DNA of 64,000 nt from Lepraria neglecta (taxonomy: Eukaryota > Ascomycota > Lecanoromycetes > Lecanorales > Stereocaulaceae): NCBI GenBank assembly GCA_033220425.1, contig CM065649.1, positions 3,906,001 to 3,970,000 of the forward strand, read 5' to 3'. The notes beneath the pieces were generated by a model. The model was not told the origin of the DNA, did no database searches, and saw nothing but the letters and a program-made list of their open reading frames with translations. Positions 33,001 to 44,182 of the stretch are shown here, in pieces. Both the position numbers and the translations under genes were made by a program. The stretch's first letter is position 1. Every line of letters begins with the position of its first letter.

Positions 33001-34316
33001 AAACTGTCAAGGAATATGTTCAAGAGTCTCCTCGAGGGCTTGGACTAACGCAAGTCTCCCCCAAAACCCTAGATCAGAATGGGTACGATTCCCTTCTCAA
33101 GGCATGTGCAGGTTCCACCGATGAATGGGTATCACATGTCAAGAAGGACGTATTCGCGTATGCTAGATCTGCCGCCAGAAAGTACAAGGAGCCCGATGGA
33201 GCGTTCAACATTAAATGGAAGGAAAATCTCGCCCTCGCCCAAATCGTGCAAGATGTTGAGTCAGCAATGGGACCCGTGGGTCCCATTGGCATGGAATGGT
33301 TTTTGCGCCAGCAGCAAGGGTCGTTCTTCAAAGCTCTCCAATCTGATTTGAGCTTGAGCTTGAGCTCGAACTATGAGTCTGTACTCGTAAGGTCTGTACT
33401 CTTAAGGCTTGGGGTGGCTATGGACTTTCCAGAAATAGTTCTTTTGAGGGACACTCGCAGCATAGAGTTGTTTGAATTGATGCACATAGCCGCGGCGGCA
33501 CCTTCTATCACCACTGTTGTCAGAGATCCTGACTACGAACGGACGATTCTTTGTCTTGCAGGGATGGGCTGCCCAATTGATACCCTCGGTAGCTGGGTGC
33601 TTAAGCAAACCAACTCGTCCCAGGAGATCGACAAAGATCTTGGTGTAACCCCGCTTGCTCAAGTGCTACTTATGAAAGAGGCCGATAAGGAAAAAGCCCG
33701 ATTGAGTATAGCAAAGACACTACTTGCATTAGGAGCCGACGCCAAATTCAATCTTCGACTTCTGTACCCCGAGCGCGCCAGACCTTTGCTAAAGGGTTGG
33801 GGCCACTTCTTCGAGTACAGTCTTCTTCAATACGCGGTTTGTCATGAGAGCGCTGCCTTTGTCGGATTACTACTGCAGCATGGGGCGTATTCCGATCATA
33901 TCAAAAATCAATGTTGGGATCTTTTCCGCGTTGCAGAAATTCGGAAAGACCCCTCCGTCACTCAGGCATTGCTGGATTTTGGACTCGAGAGACCCGAAGG
34001 CAAATGCATGTTTAGCAACCCTCCTTCGATCAAAGAAGCCTTGGTCGTACCTAGTCATGTTGCTGCAGCCTCCACGGGGAGCCTTTTCTCAGCGAGTTTG
34101 TTTAGTATTCATGACTGGGATGATACTCCTCTTTACTTTCATGACTGGCAACCTCCGGGTACGAATACAACGCCTAGTCATGTTGCTGCAGCCTACACGG
34201 GGAGCCATTTCTCAGCGAGTTTGTCTAGTATTCATAACCGGGATGATACTCCTCTTTACTGTCATCACTGGCAACCTCCGGTTACGAATACAACGCCGGC
34301 GACAACGTATCGGTAA
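30020..34316 (+). CDS. NLR-type protein: SesB-like hydrolase + NACHT + C-terminal repeats
   Basis: Exon 1 (30020-30081) starts MVNRHGLSELY and splices to exon 2 (30137-30428) giving HIIFVHGLFGHPQKTW, the oxyanion region of a SesB-like alpha/beta hydrolase. Exon 3 (30674-30730) has the nucleophile motif FVVHSLGGI. Later exons (from about 31060 to 31365 and from 31434) give FLGTPHRGS and ADHSNMTKFGS with the likely catalytic His. The NACHT part (from about 31753) has Walker A GKPGSGKST and Walker B LFLLLDALDEH. The C-terminus is ankyrin-like, then ends in two 41-residue repeats. Such proteins act in fungal nonself recognition and regulated cell death. The acceptor before exon 4 and the joint between hydrolase and NACHT (31600-31755) are not resolved, so the gene could be partly decayed. 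Confidence 0.75.
34053..34298 (+). repeat. 123-bp tandem duplication in the NLR 3' end
   Basis: Two units (34053-34175 and 34176-34298) of exactly 41 codons, starting AGTCATGTTGCTGCAGCCT. They differ at nine bases, eight of which change the amino acid. Confidence 0.95.
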
Positions 34317-35150
34317 AGACATTCGATACGATACTGCGATAACCCGAAAGCTATCGAATATCAACGATATGACTTGCTGAACACCAGTCTTGGAGTCTTG
34401 AGCAATCTGGTACAGCCAACCCGCGTGTCGCTCGATCTAGCTTGTTACTTGAGCTGCCGACATCAACATCCACCATCACGCTTAATCAACGACCGTCAAG
34501 GAAGACAAATAACGCCAACGGCTTTGCAGCGTGGCAATGTGACCATTAGAAGTGGGAGGGAGCTTGACGGAGAAGGCGAAAATCATCTTGCACCATATCA
34601 AATTTGACGGTGTGGATTCCTAGCTCGGCAGAAGGAGGCGGAAGCAAGTGGTTCTTGTTCTGGACTGACGGATCTAGGAAAGGCACATAGGGGTACTCTG
34701 AATCTGTTGTCTCAGCGTTGTGTAAATTTCGAAGGATCAGGACTCTCTGTGTCAAGGCCGAAGACTCGCATTGTCAATCAAGGCCTCCCCGGCCGAAAAA
34801 TTTCTGGGCTCGTTTGTCGTTTACTTGATGATCTTCCTGCAGACTAGCTCTAATAAGCGTATCAAGTCGCCAGCTAGCACACCAGCCAGCAGTATACATG
34901 GAGTATTCAGGAGACAGTGCCATGACGCAATTTCGCAGATGATGCCCAATACTCGTAGTGTGTTGGTGATTTAGAAATCTACTATGGAAGTATGTATTGT
35001 CATAGTCACTTTTCTCTGAACGTTCTCTTACCGATCTCGTAAATTCACTACCGAAAGTCAATGACCCCACTAGCTGCAACCAGGCTCTAGAGTTCATGAT
35101 ACCACCAGACTCTAAATCAACCCAACACACATTTGGCGTGCGAGGTAGTG
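34317..35150. other. Intergenic, nothing seen
   Basis: No frame here shows domain-like sequence on either strand. Confidence 0.4.
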
Positions 35151-35154
35151 GCGC

Positions 35155-35819
35155 TGAAATACAGTTGCCTCGGCGGTATAGCAGTCGTAGGTGTTTATTA
35201 TGCTACCCTCAAGGCCCTTTCTCTGACAGATTGGGACTCTGATCTTGAACATTGATCAACCACTAACACCATCGTCGTGACTGCTTTTTTGGTCGATGGC
35301 ACCTGTGTTATCAACGTCAGACATGCCGACCAACTGTCAACCGAGACCGCATCTTTCGGCCAGATAATACAGCATTCTCAAGCCATAATACGTTCGTGTT
35401 TACCGAATAAGGGTGGATCCGTGGTAGGCTTTGGTATGTCCATGTGTATTCAGAGTCGTCAGTCTGAGTTCCCATCAATCGCTGTTTCGTTTTTCTTGCA
35501 AGAGAATTTGAGGCTTAATCAGTCAACAACAGGCTCCAGTCAGAACATGAAAGTGTCAGTGGCTAAATACGATCCCCTGGCGGTGAGATGTACCAGGTCT
35601 CGGCAGGATGTTACCAGCGTAAGCCAAGAATTACTGGACAGAATACCTACGGATTTCGGCGACCAGGTTTTCGGACTGGCAAGACAACCGGGGGTGCAAG
35701 TTCGCTTGCTCCAGGAGTTTGATGCTTCAACGGGTGAGTGTCTCCCCTATTGCGCTCCATCCAAGTGAACAGCAGTCTTCACTGGGTTGCAGTTACATAA
35801 ACTGTGACAAGCCACAGCG
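35155..35819 (+). pseudogene. Uncharacterised fungal membrane/secreted protein, interrupted
   Basis: In one frame the sequence reads a membrane-like GGIAVVGVYYATL, then SLTDWDSDLEH, an in-frame TGA, and STTNTIVVTAFLVDGTCVINVR...ETASFGQIIQHSQAIIRSC. A GT-AG intron (35434-35532) joins GFG to SSQNMKVSVAKYDPLAV. This resembles uncharacterised fungal proteins with one N-terminal membrane span and a conserved Cys pair. The TGA could be a CGA-to-TGA change. The 5' start was not found and the 3' end is uncertain. Function unknown. Confidence 0.4.
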
Positions 35820-37047
35820 ATTTGGGAGTATACTGCCACCTTTAGTATTCTATCTCCCAATCCCGTTGTTTCGTCGTGGAAGGACATATGGTTTGCTGTT
35901 GTGGCCGTAAATTCCGTCTGCGTCTCTAGAGGGTTGGACGGTTTTTCGGTCCTGAAGGCCAAGCTTAAGGTTTACTTGGATTCAGTAAAAGAAGGGGCCG
36001 GAAATTCGACTGCAACTTCATGACCGCCATGTCGGGAGAGTTTATTTCAATGTTGAAAGAGACAAGACGGAGCAGGAAAAGCGCAAATCATGACGTCTTA
36101 AAAGCCCTCCCAGAGAGTTTTACATTTCCGAAACTCCCACTCAAACCTCATCCCCCGTCTAACTTATCTCAATCTGTAACAGCAGCCCCAACAGAACGTG
36201 CCATCCAACCTGAAGAGCCTATCAAAGTAATGTGTTAATAACACACGACCAGAACCAGAGTGAAGCAGGAGGAAGAAAGTGTGTAGGCGAAGATGTAGAG
36301 AAAAGCTCAAGCAATGTGAGGGCCAGACGAATAGCGGCATCTGGAACGAGGATCCAGAAGAATGCTGGAGAAGACAAGATTCCCATGAACATTCGAACGC
36401 CATCACCAGCACGATGACCTTGCGAGCGGGACGTTAATGGCACAGTGCACTGGCGCTCATAAGAAAAACAATACTGCACCTCAAAGTCAACACCCTCGCT
36501 GCCAACTGGAAGCTATTTCCTCATATTTCGGGCCTAGTAATGAGAAGACCAGCAGTATTAATAGCCATCGGCCGTAGGATCGCAGAAGATGACCAACTCG
36601 GGTAGTAATGTTGGCGGCTCACGCTAGACAAGTCACTTTAGCTGAGCCAAAAATAGGAAGCTCCAACCATGCGGCGCCTATTTTTGCTTCTCCATTTCAC
36701 GGAGATGACAACTTAGCTCACTTAGTGACATATCACCCCACTTCTGCAATCAGAATGGAAAGCTTTGGCATCTTATGAGCATGGCTATGTTGGGCCCTTT
36801 TGGTTGCTCACGCCCCAAGTTTCACCATTCCTGCCCTGTCCCGGCTGGCTTGCTGCAGTCTATGTGGCCTACATAGCTACATTGATCGCCATTCGTCTCA
36901 TACTGTGGAAGGATTGTTCTTGCCTGTACCTGCATATTCCTTGTTGCCAACAGTCAAGCGTGTTCATGCTGTCGTTCTTCGCGCAGCACTCTGTTGCTTC
37001 TCCTTGCACACACTCCAAGTCCTACATCCTTCCTCTTCTTCTTCATC
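35820..37047. other. Intergenic, 1.2 kb
   Basis: Nothing coding is supported. Pyrimidine-rich sequence directly before 37048 fits a promoter/5' leader of the next gene. Confidence 0.4.
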
Positions 37048-38529
37048 ATGGCAGTCGAACTCTCTCACGCCATTGACCTTTTCCTACACAAGAACAGAGC
37101 TTCTTTCTTCGACGATGACTCTGTCATCGCAGGCACTGTCCCGTCATTAGACTCCGGACCTGCTCTAGCCTCTCAGACCTTCCGGTGGGACTTGCAGACT
37201 ACCTGCAAGCCTATGCTCCCTGCCTTTCAATACATCTCTGGCAAGCTCTCCGAGCGAGGACTTCAGGTCCATCTAATCATCTCAGATTACGAACCTTACG
37301 TCATTCCAGTATGGTCTCTACCAAGGACATCCCAGCTCATCCTGGCCAAGATCGTTCGCAAAGCCCGCTCCAAATTCAACCTCAGCCCCAGTTTCCTGAC
37401 CGCTCTCGCCTCTCACTCGAACAAAAAGGATTTGCCTAAGATTTTCCACACATATCGACCCGACTCCTACATCGTTCGCCGATCCATCGTCCAACAAGAA
37501 ATGATCTTTAGCGAGGAAGGCCTCGCTCTGCTCAGTATCGACCATATCTACACCTTCAAGCAACTGCTTTGCACGCTATCGAAGAAAGACTGGGTTCCAT
37601 GTGCCCGTGAAGTCTGCCTCTCATCCTGCGTCCACCTCCTCCACCGCATGAACCAGATCTACACAAACCCAAAAGTGTCAAGAGGCTATATAGCAAGGGT
37701 ATACAAGGAATTAGAATTCCATAAAGAGACTTATGAAGAAGTGTGTTCGGCATACACTGTGAACTTTTGCACGGCGAGCATAAAGGATGTTACAACTCTG
37801 GAGCCAGATTACTCGGCCCTCGCAGATATAGACCTGGACTGGGACGATTCGAGTCCAAGCACAGCAGAATTACCAGACACATCCACCAGCAATCCACGAA
37901 ACACCTCCTCGGACCTAATCTCACCCATCGCAACCGTTGACTTGAGCACAATACAAACATGGGAGACGAAGTCCCAGCAAGAACCCAAGATACCCAGGCC
38001 CGTAACCTACACCTACCCCGCAATCAGAAAACCCACCGAAGTCCCCGAATCACCCCTCGAGCACCGCGAGCTCTGGGACACCCAAATCCCGCGCTCTCTT
38101 AACACCAAAGCAAACACAATATCCGAAGTCCTGCTCTCCCCTCTCGACCAAACCGAACTCGAACCCTGGGGATCCACCGTTCCTCGACGTCTTAACACAA
38201 CAGCAACCTGGACCTCCGACGTTTCCCTCTCACCTCTTGACGAAGCACTTGCAGAAGCATGGGAAATAGGTGTGCCAGTAGCGCTAGACGAAGCTGAAGC
38301 AGAGGAGTGGAACCCTGATGAAGAGGCAACAAGAGACATAATTGAGTCTTGGATGTGTGATGTACCTGCGCCACTCAAGACGACTGAGTCAGGGAGTTCT
38401 GATGGGCAGAAGAGCCCGCTGGAGTATGTGAAGGCTTGGGTTGAGAGTTGGAGTACTGTTGCGCCTGATAGGGTTTGTGCTAAGTGTCAAGATACAGTCG
38501 TGATACCCAGGAGGGTTACTGTTGCTTAG
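37048..38529 (+). CDS. DUF7582-like protein with tandem SPL-W-VP repeats
   Basis: A single-exon gene; the ATG at 37048 (MAVELSHAIDLFL) is preferred over upstream in-frame codons because it begins the conserved sequence and follows a CATC leader, giving 493 aa. Residues 40-225 form a folded domain (QYISGKLSERGLQVHLII, VIPVWSLPRTSQLILAKIV, FSEEGLALLSIDHIYTFKQL, CLSSCVHLLHRMNQIY) that looks like the fungal DUF7582 family. From about residue 325 there are four degenerate repeats of about 35-40 residues, each with SPL(E/D), a Trp and a VP/IP-x-x-LN block, acidic overall. The function is not known. The repeats may be short binding motifs. It is intact. Confidence 0.62.
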   Translation: MAVELSHAIDLFLHKNRASFFDDDSVIAGTVPSLDSGPALASQTFRWDLQTTCKPMLPAFQYISGKLSERGLQVHLIISDYEPYVIPVWSLPRTSQLILAKIVRKARSKFNLSPSFLTALASHSNKKDLPKIFHTYRPDSYIVRRSIVQQEMIFSEEGLALLSIDHIYTFKQLLCTLSKKDWVPCAREVCLSSCVHLLHRMNQIYTNPKVSRGYIARVYKELEFHKETYEEVCSAYTVNFCTASIKDVTTLEPDYSALADIDLDWDDSSPSTAELPDTSTSNPRNTSSDLISPIATVDLSTIQTWETKSQQEPKIPRPVTYTYPAIRKPTEVPESPLEHRELWDTQIPRSLNTKANTISEVLLSPLDQTELEPWGSTVPRRLNTTATWTSDVSLSPLDEALAEAWEIGVPVALDEAEAEEWNPDEEATRDIIESWMCDVPAPLKTTESGSSDGQKSPLEYVKAWVESWSTVAPDRVCAKCQDTVVIPRRVTVA

Positions 38530-38984
38530 GTTGAGGGGTATGGGTGAAATATGAGGGCGTTTTATGTGATACAAATGGGAAGGCAAGGCGTTCAGCAATT
38601 GGGAGGGAGATCTATTGTTGATTCAACGTTCTGTATTCTACCAACCCGTTGGATATATCTCCATCTATGATGTTTTCGTCATACCACATCCTTCCATCCA
38701 TCTTCCTCTCGCCTATTCCCTGTTCATCTGGTGTGTAATTGCCCAGCAGACAAGACCCCGACTGCTTCAGCTTTTAGCGTCGGCTCAAGAGCATCAAAAG
38801 GCCCTGCTTTACCTGTTGGTGAATATCTTTCCTCCTGATGAGAATTCAGTTCCCTCTGATAGAGACGCTTTGAGGTGCCCTTTATCCGTCCGTGTAATAC
38901 CTAAGCTTCGCAGACGCCGCGTATGACAAAGTCCTCAGTCCCTCATGAAAAAGCCATCTTTGATTACCACACATAATCCAGTTC
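38530..38984. other. Convergent intergenic region
   Basis: Downstream of both the DUF7582-like gene and the Rds3 gene; presumably 3' ends. No gene seen. Confidence 0.4.
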
Positions 38985-39431
38985 CTAATGATTCCTAAAA
39001 TTCTTCTTCTGGTAAAACAGATCCGTCCTCGAGCTTCCCAGATTAATAATCTTCGGACACCCATCCCTATCCTTTTCCAACCGCGTGCATTCAAAGCAGT
39101 AGAAAGCATCCGATATGCCCTGCAATATCCCATGCATTAGCATCTCTCCTCATGCTTATATGGGTAGACAGTTAAGAGCTTACCTCGCCACCGCATACCA
39201 CGCATTTATTCTGGTAGTTGCCAAAGGAGCATTCGTCACAGATGCGGACGAGAGTTGTGGGGCGCACATAGCTGTCGCAGACGGGGCATTTGCCGTCGCA
39301 TTTGTCGCAGAGACGGCCGATTGCTATGCCGGGCTGCTTGCGGCACATTACTAGATCGCTGTGATTCTTGTCAGTCTCTTGGATTGTAAGAGGCTTGGGG
39401 AGAAAAGGACTTACGGATGATGGCGAGACAT
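38985..39431 (-). CDS. rds3: Rds3/PHF5A, SF3b subunit
   Basis: Three exons, 39431-39415, 39358-39184 and 39119-38985, give 108 aa, matching the usual 104-110 aa. The protein reads [20 protein letters not shown], then [54 protein letters not shown] and a [10 protein letters not shown] end. The thirteen or so Cys residues form the three-zinc knot of PHF5A/Rds3. It is a core part of SF3b in U2 snRNP and helps recognise the branch-site adenosine in the nucleus. The first exon is only 17 nt. It is highly conserved and intact; its start is 238 bp from the divergent pinin-domain gene. Confidence 0.96.
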
Positions 39432-39668
39432 GGTGAGTTAGATGAGGGGGAGCTGGAGCGAAGAATAGCTGTTCGTGTGAGGGAGATTTAGGAGGGAAGT
39501 GTGGAAGGATCATTTGAGTGTGAAGGAAGTGAGATATCAATAATGCCAAGATTTGTCAGCCCTACTAGATTACCTTTTGGTCTCGACTTTGAGCTCTCGA
39601 ATCATCCACAGCCCGGTCATGTTACTGCATTACAGATCACAGGAATTTCCACAGACATTGCTAGCACA

Positions 39669-40755
39669 ATGGCCGAAGCACCACTGTAAGTTGAAGGCCA
39701 TTCTCAAAATCAGATCCTGTGTACTAACCAGAATGTTCAGAGCCGTGGCCTCGGCCGTCATCGTGCCAGAAGAATCCACAGAACGACCGCCCACACCACC
39801 AACCACACTCAAACGTCGTCAATCCTCCTTTTCCTATGACGGGGCCAAACGGCTCCGACTAAACCACGATGCCAGCAACGGCAACGGCAACGGCAGGCGA
39901 GACTCCATAGCCTCCCCCCGCGAAACACCCATAGATGGTCGACAAACAGAACGCAGACGGAGCGGACAGATGGAGGAGCGCAAACGCGGGCAAAGACTGT
40001 TTGGCGCTCTGCTCGGCACGTTATCTCAGAGCTCATCGTCGACAGCACAAAAGCGCCGCACGGACATTGATAAGAAGCAGCAGGCGAAGCTGAAGATGCA
40101 GGAGGAGGAACAGGATGAGAAGAAGAGGATGAAAAGGGAGGCGATTGATACTGTAAGGAAGGGGGTGCAGAAGAAGTATGATAGGCAGTCGGTACGTCTT
40201 ATGCGTCTGTTCCCTGTTACAGGTTTTCGTGGTAGCTGACTTTCTCTCTAAGATGCAAATACGGCATTCGAATATGCTAGCTCAGGCACATTTTCTGCAT
40301 ACGATGGCTGAACCGAAGCTTGTGAGTCCAATCCTTGAATTTTTCTCTATGCGCATCTGCTGACGATGTTTGTGTAGTACTACAAGCCGTGGGAGCTTTT
40401 ACCAAGCGAGGAAGACAGAATCGAGGACCAGGTCAAGGAAGCAGAAGCCACGACTGAAAAAGAGAATGAGCAATGGGATGCTGAAAACCCACCCGTCCAA
40501 CAGCAGGTCCTGCCAGATGCTAAGACAGAGCCTCAAGAGACCGAAAAGGAGACTAACGATGATGTGGAGACGGTGGGTTCCTCTACTAAAGAAGGAAAGC
40601 CACCCAGTCTCAATGCATCTGAAACTACTAACATGAACGGGACTAATTCCCCCAACACTCAAAGAAAGGCTACCGAGCCGCCAGAAGCTTCGAAGGATCA
40701 AGTAGACGATGGTGGAGAGGTGGTTGAAGGAGAGGAAGATACAGTCATCTACTAA
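39669..40755 (+). CDS. Pinin/SDK/MemA-domain protein
   Basis: Four exons, 39669-39685, 39741-40191, 40253-40321 and 40378-40755, give 304 aa. Residues 1-75 are low complexity with basic patches (LKRRQSS, KRLRL). The core has RKRGQRLFGALLGTLSQSSS, then an RRTDIDKKQQAKLKMQEEE coiled coil, the KKYDRQS stretch and HFLHTMAEPKLYYKPWELLP. This is the pinin_SDK_memA signature of a nuclear splicing/exon-junction associated protein. The C-terminal 120 residues are acidic and disordered. Its neighbour Rds3 is also a splicing factor, head to head. Introns are 55, 61 and 56 bp. It is intact. Confidence 0.85.
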
Positions 40756-41155
40756 TAATAATGCCACGAGTATAGTCTGTGCACGGTCCCCAGGCCATGA
40801 TCAGATGTGTGTATATTTAAAAAGACGTCTATCACCGTCTTATCACGGAATATAACGGCTTGGCGAGTAGAGAAGATGATTAAGTATGCGCTACATGTGC
40901 CCCTTCCCTTTCAAGGGTCCTCCAACCTACTTCTGCCGTTCCTTCCCCAAAAAAAACACAATAAGTTTCATCTCTGTGACCAGAAAAAGCTTCATCCCGT
41001 CTCACTCGCTCCCCTACCTCGGTTAATCTTCTCAAGAGTGGGGGCCATTTCTCCCGTGTTCCTCGGAGTACTTTATGTCAGTGCTTCCCAAATATTTCTC
41101 CCGTCCTCTCCTTCACTTGCTACACTTCGCCGGTCTCTCGACCACGGACGCCATA
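40756..41155. other. Intergenic, nothing seen
   Basis: 3' end of the pinin-domain gene and promoter of the epoxide hydrolase; pyrimidine-rich around 40890-41080. Confidence 0.4.
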
Positions 41156-42651
41156 ATGGTATTGGATTGCATTAATCCGGCTGGCGACCCCAGGGTTAGC
41201 CATTGCAATGCGAATCTCAATGGCAAGAACTATCGTATAACATCCCGATGTATGATTATTGTCTCACTTTGACTGAGTTTGATATCGAAACAGACTACCT
41301 CCTCGCCACCCCACCAAGAGCCTTTCGAGCAACAATTTTTCTGGTAATTTTCATTTGTCTCTTGCCCTACGAGATTGGGAAAAGGCTAAACAGATTATCC
41401 AATTCAGATCCATGGATGGCCAGATATCTCAATGGGTACGTATACTTTCTCCGGACTATTTCTTTCACCCTGTTCGTCGAAAATCCAAGAAGAACAACTT
41501 AACCCCTTCCACCACCCCTTCCCCAGCTCTGAATCAAATCCTGACTTCCCCCCCTTTCCAGGATGGCGCTACCAAATTCCCCCTCTCCTCCAAGCCGGCT
41601 ATCGCGTCGTCTGCCCTGACATAATTGGTTTCGGCGGCACCGACGCACCACCCGTAGCTCCTCCTCCTTCAAACGAGGGGATAGAATACTACAGCTTCAA
41701 GCGCGCCGCTGAGGATATCAAGGAGTTGGCACAGCAGTTAGGGTGCAGTGAGATCATTTTGGGTGGCCATGATTGGGTGAGTTGAACTGATCATAGTAAA
41801 CGATTCGATGCACTGGTTTTTTTTTGGGTTTTTCTTGGTCTTTGAGGTATGGGTCATTGGATTGACCATGAGCTTAGGGAGGAGCAATCGTCTACAAAGT
41901 CGCCCTCTGGTTTCCCGAGCTAGTCACGCACCTCTTCTCTGTCTGCACCCCGCATCGTGCTCCAACTAAAACGTACATGCCACTCGAGGCAATGGTGTCC
42001 AAACTCCCAAACTTCGGGTACCAGCTGCAGCTCGCCAGTGGCGCCGTCGAAGAACATATTAAGACAAAAGCGCAAATCAAGCAATTCCTGAACGGATTGT
42101 ATGGCGGCAAGGGGCCGAATGGTGAAGTGGGATTTGATGTAAGGAAGGGAGTGTTGTTTGAGAATCTCCCTATTTTGAGGAAGACGCCGCTTTTGGATGA
42201 GGAGATGTTGGAGTATTATGCTGAGGAGTATTGTAGGAATGGGATGGGTGGGACTGGTAGGTGCTTCTCTTTTGCTAGGGTTAGACATTCTTAAGGGCAG
42301 AGGCTGATGGGTGAGGCAGTATGCTGGTACAGGAATCGGGAGGTGAATTTCCAGGATGAGTTGCAGTAAGCCGGCAATTCCTAGACCCATTTACGTATCT
42401 CGCAGATCCTATCAGCTGACTCACGCAGACTCACCAAGAAGACAATCGACATCCCAGTCCTCTTCATCCAAGCAACAAAAGACGAGGCTCTGCCACCAGC
42501 TATGTCTGAAGGAATGGAGGAGTACGTAACAAACATGACGAGGAAGTCTGTTCCGACGAGTCATTGGGCGCTGTGGGAGGCGCCGGAGCAGGTTAATGGC
42601 ATGGTCAAGGAATGGCTTGAGAAAGTTGATCAGCCGAAGAGTAGTTTGTGA
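41156..42651 (+). CDS. Epoxide-hydrolase-type alpha/beta hydrolase (7 exons)
   Basis: Exons 41156-41234, 41294-41343, 41408-41435, 41562-41776, 41878-42256, 42320-42365 and 42429-42651 join in frame to 339 aa. It starts MVLDCINPAGDPRVSH and NLNGKNYHYLL. The 28-nt third exon carries the oxyanion motif HGWP (residues 45-48). The nucleophile Asp123 lies in GGHDWGG, split by intron 4. The lid has NFGYQLQLASGAVEEHI and YGGKGPNGEVGFDV, with Tyr residues for ring opening, and the catalytic His311 is in SHWAL. Epoxide hydrolases of this soluble type add water to epoxides through an alkyl-enzyme ester. All six introns fit GT-AG. No defect is seen. Confidence 0.88.
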
Positions 42652-43233
42652 GAAGGGCGTGCGGTATGGAGGAATGTTGTTACGTTCGAGGTTAGGGGTT
42701 GTATCTTATAGATTTTCAACTGGTTTAGCTGTATCTCAGTAATTTGTTGGTTACCCAGCACATGGACAGTTCCGCTGGCGAAAGGGAAAACCCGCAATAG
42801 GGCTCTGTCCAACTATCATTTTCGCCGAAGCGCAACTCACCAGCCAAATAATGTTCCAATGCTTGTTCACTGATAATGCAAGTTGGAAGTCTTTTGTTTT
42901 CGATTGGACAGGAGTTGAAAAACATGGAAGTTAATTGAGATAGCTGTTCTGGACTCTGGCAAACTTTGCCGTCCGGATTTGGGAAGCGACTGTTTAACTT
43001 TGGCTCCGTCTTTGCTCTTCCGACTCCCAACATATGCGAAGAACATACGCCTGACGCAACCACAAGGTCTTTCGCGGGTGTAGAATGTCCGAGCACTGCA
43101 TATGCAAGCTGCAGCTTTAACATTTCCGAACTTTCTTCTGACTTCTTATGGGCGCATCAAAGGCGCCACCCACCACTGTCACACCACGCGGTCCTTTAAA
43201 ATATTCAAAGTGAGAGACGCGCCACGCCCTCCT
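42652..43233. other. Convergent intergenic region
   Basis: Between convergent gene ends; only chance open frames (for example 42725-43123 minus). Confidence 0.4.
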
Positions 43234-43815
43234 TCAATCATTTGACATAAAATATCCACCTAATATCGTCCACCCATCCTCTATGACATAGAAGTCCATA
43301 TCCAAGCTTCCATACGTAGTCACAAAGTAAGTAAGACCTTTGATCGTCTCACCCCACCCATACCAAGTCAACTCTTCTCCGGTGGCGGGGGAAACCTTCA
43401 GACTGACTGGACCGGAATTGGTTTGGAAAGCCGTGGGGCCTATGGGTTGGTCGGAACACCAATGCATCATCACTTCGTTGGAGGCTTGAAGCAGACATAG
43501 CGCCACATTTGTGGCTGGGAGGGGTTGAAGATAGTTTTGAAACCGAATGGTGAGTGGTGATTGTGGTATCTTGTAGATGAAAGGGTTGGGGGGCAGGAAG
43601 CTGCAAGTATTTAGTGTAGTTCCGATGTGTTTTAGGTCTTGGGAGAGTTGGACGTACTTTGAAGGAGTAGACGAGGTGATGTTGATTGAAGCGGTCACAT
43701 TTTGTACGTTGTTCGCGAGCGAGTATGCACTAGAAACGGTGGAGGGCGTCGCTGAAGCACAGAAGGTAGATAGCTGGATCCAAAGAATAAGACAGGACGT
43801 GGAAAAAGGCTTCAT
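43234..43815 (-). CDS. Small secreted protein, unknown
   Basis: A single-exon 193-aa frame from the ATG at 43815. Residues 1-22 (PFSTSCLILWIQLSTFCASA) form a hydrophobic signal peptide with Ala-x-Ala cleavage. The mature part has two N-glycosylation sequons (NVT, NIT), three Cys, and alternating strand-like stretches with several aromatic residues, ending DGWTILGGYFMSND. It is most likely secreted. I do not recognise a family; length and sequence suit a fungal small secreted protein. Confidence 0.6.
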   Translation of the reverse strand: MKPFSTSCLILWIQLSTFCASATPSTVSSAYSLANNVQNVTASINITSSTPSKYVQLSQDLKHIGTTLNTCSFLPPNPFIYKIPQSPLTIRFQNYLQPLPATNVALCLLQASNEVMMHWCSDQPIGPTAFQTNSGPVSLKVSPATGEELTWYGWGETIKGLTYFVTTYGSLDMDFYVIEDGWTILGGYFMSND

Positions 43816-44182
43816 CGAGAGCGACTTTGTTGATGAAAGGGCGTACGGATTTTGGGATGAGGATTTGGAACAATGAAGTAGTCAGGGGTGGGGACGGTAG
43901 ACACATTTCTCTGAATAGATACATTTGCCTTGGGACCTGCTCCCACTAACGTGGGAATGGCATTTGCGACGTGGGTAAAGTAGGACGTTTCAACTAGCGA
44001 CACTAGGTAAATACTTCCTCGACTGAGTGGTTATCAATAGGGTGTCGCATGTAGAGTAGACGTGGCGCTATAACTGTCGCTCGTTCTGGTAATAGGGTGC
44101 CCTGAACGCTCAACATGTATGTGACCGATGCTGTACACTCAAGAAATGGCGAAACGGCCACTGGTTTTACTGAGAATTGCGC
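43816..44182. other. Intergenic, nothing seen
   Basis: Promoter of the secreted-protein gene and 3' end of the Pex26-like gene. Confidence 0.4.
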
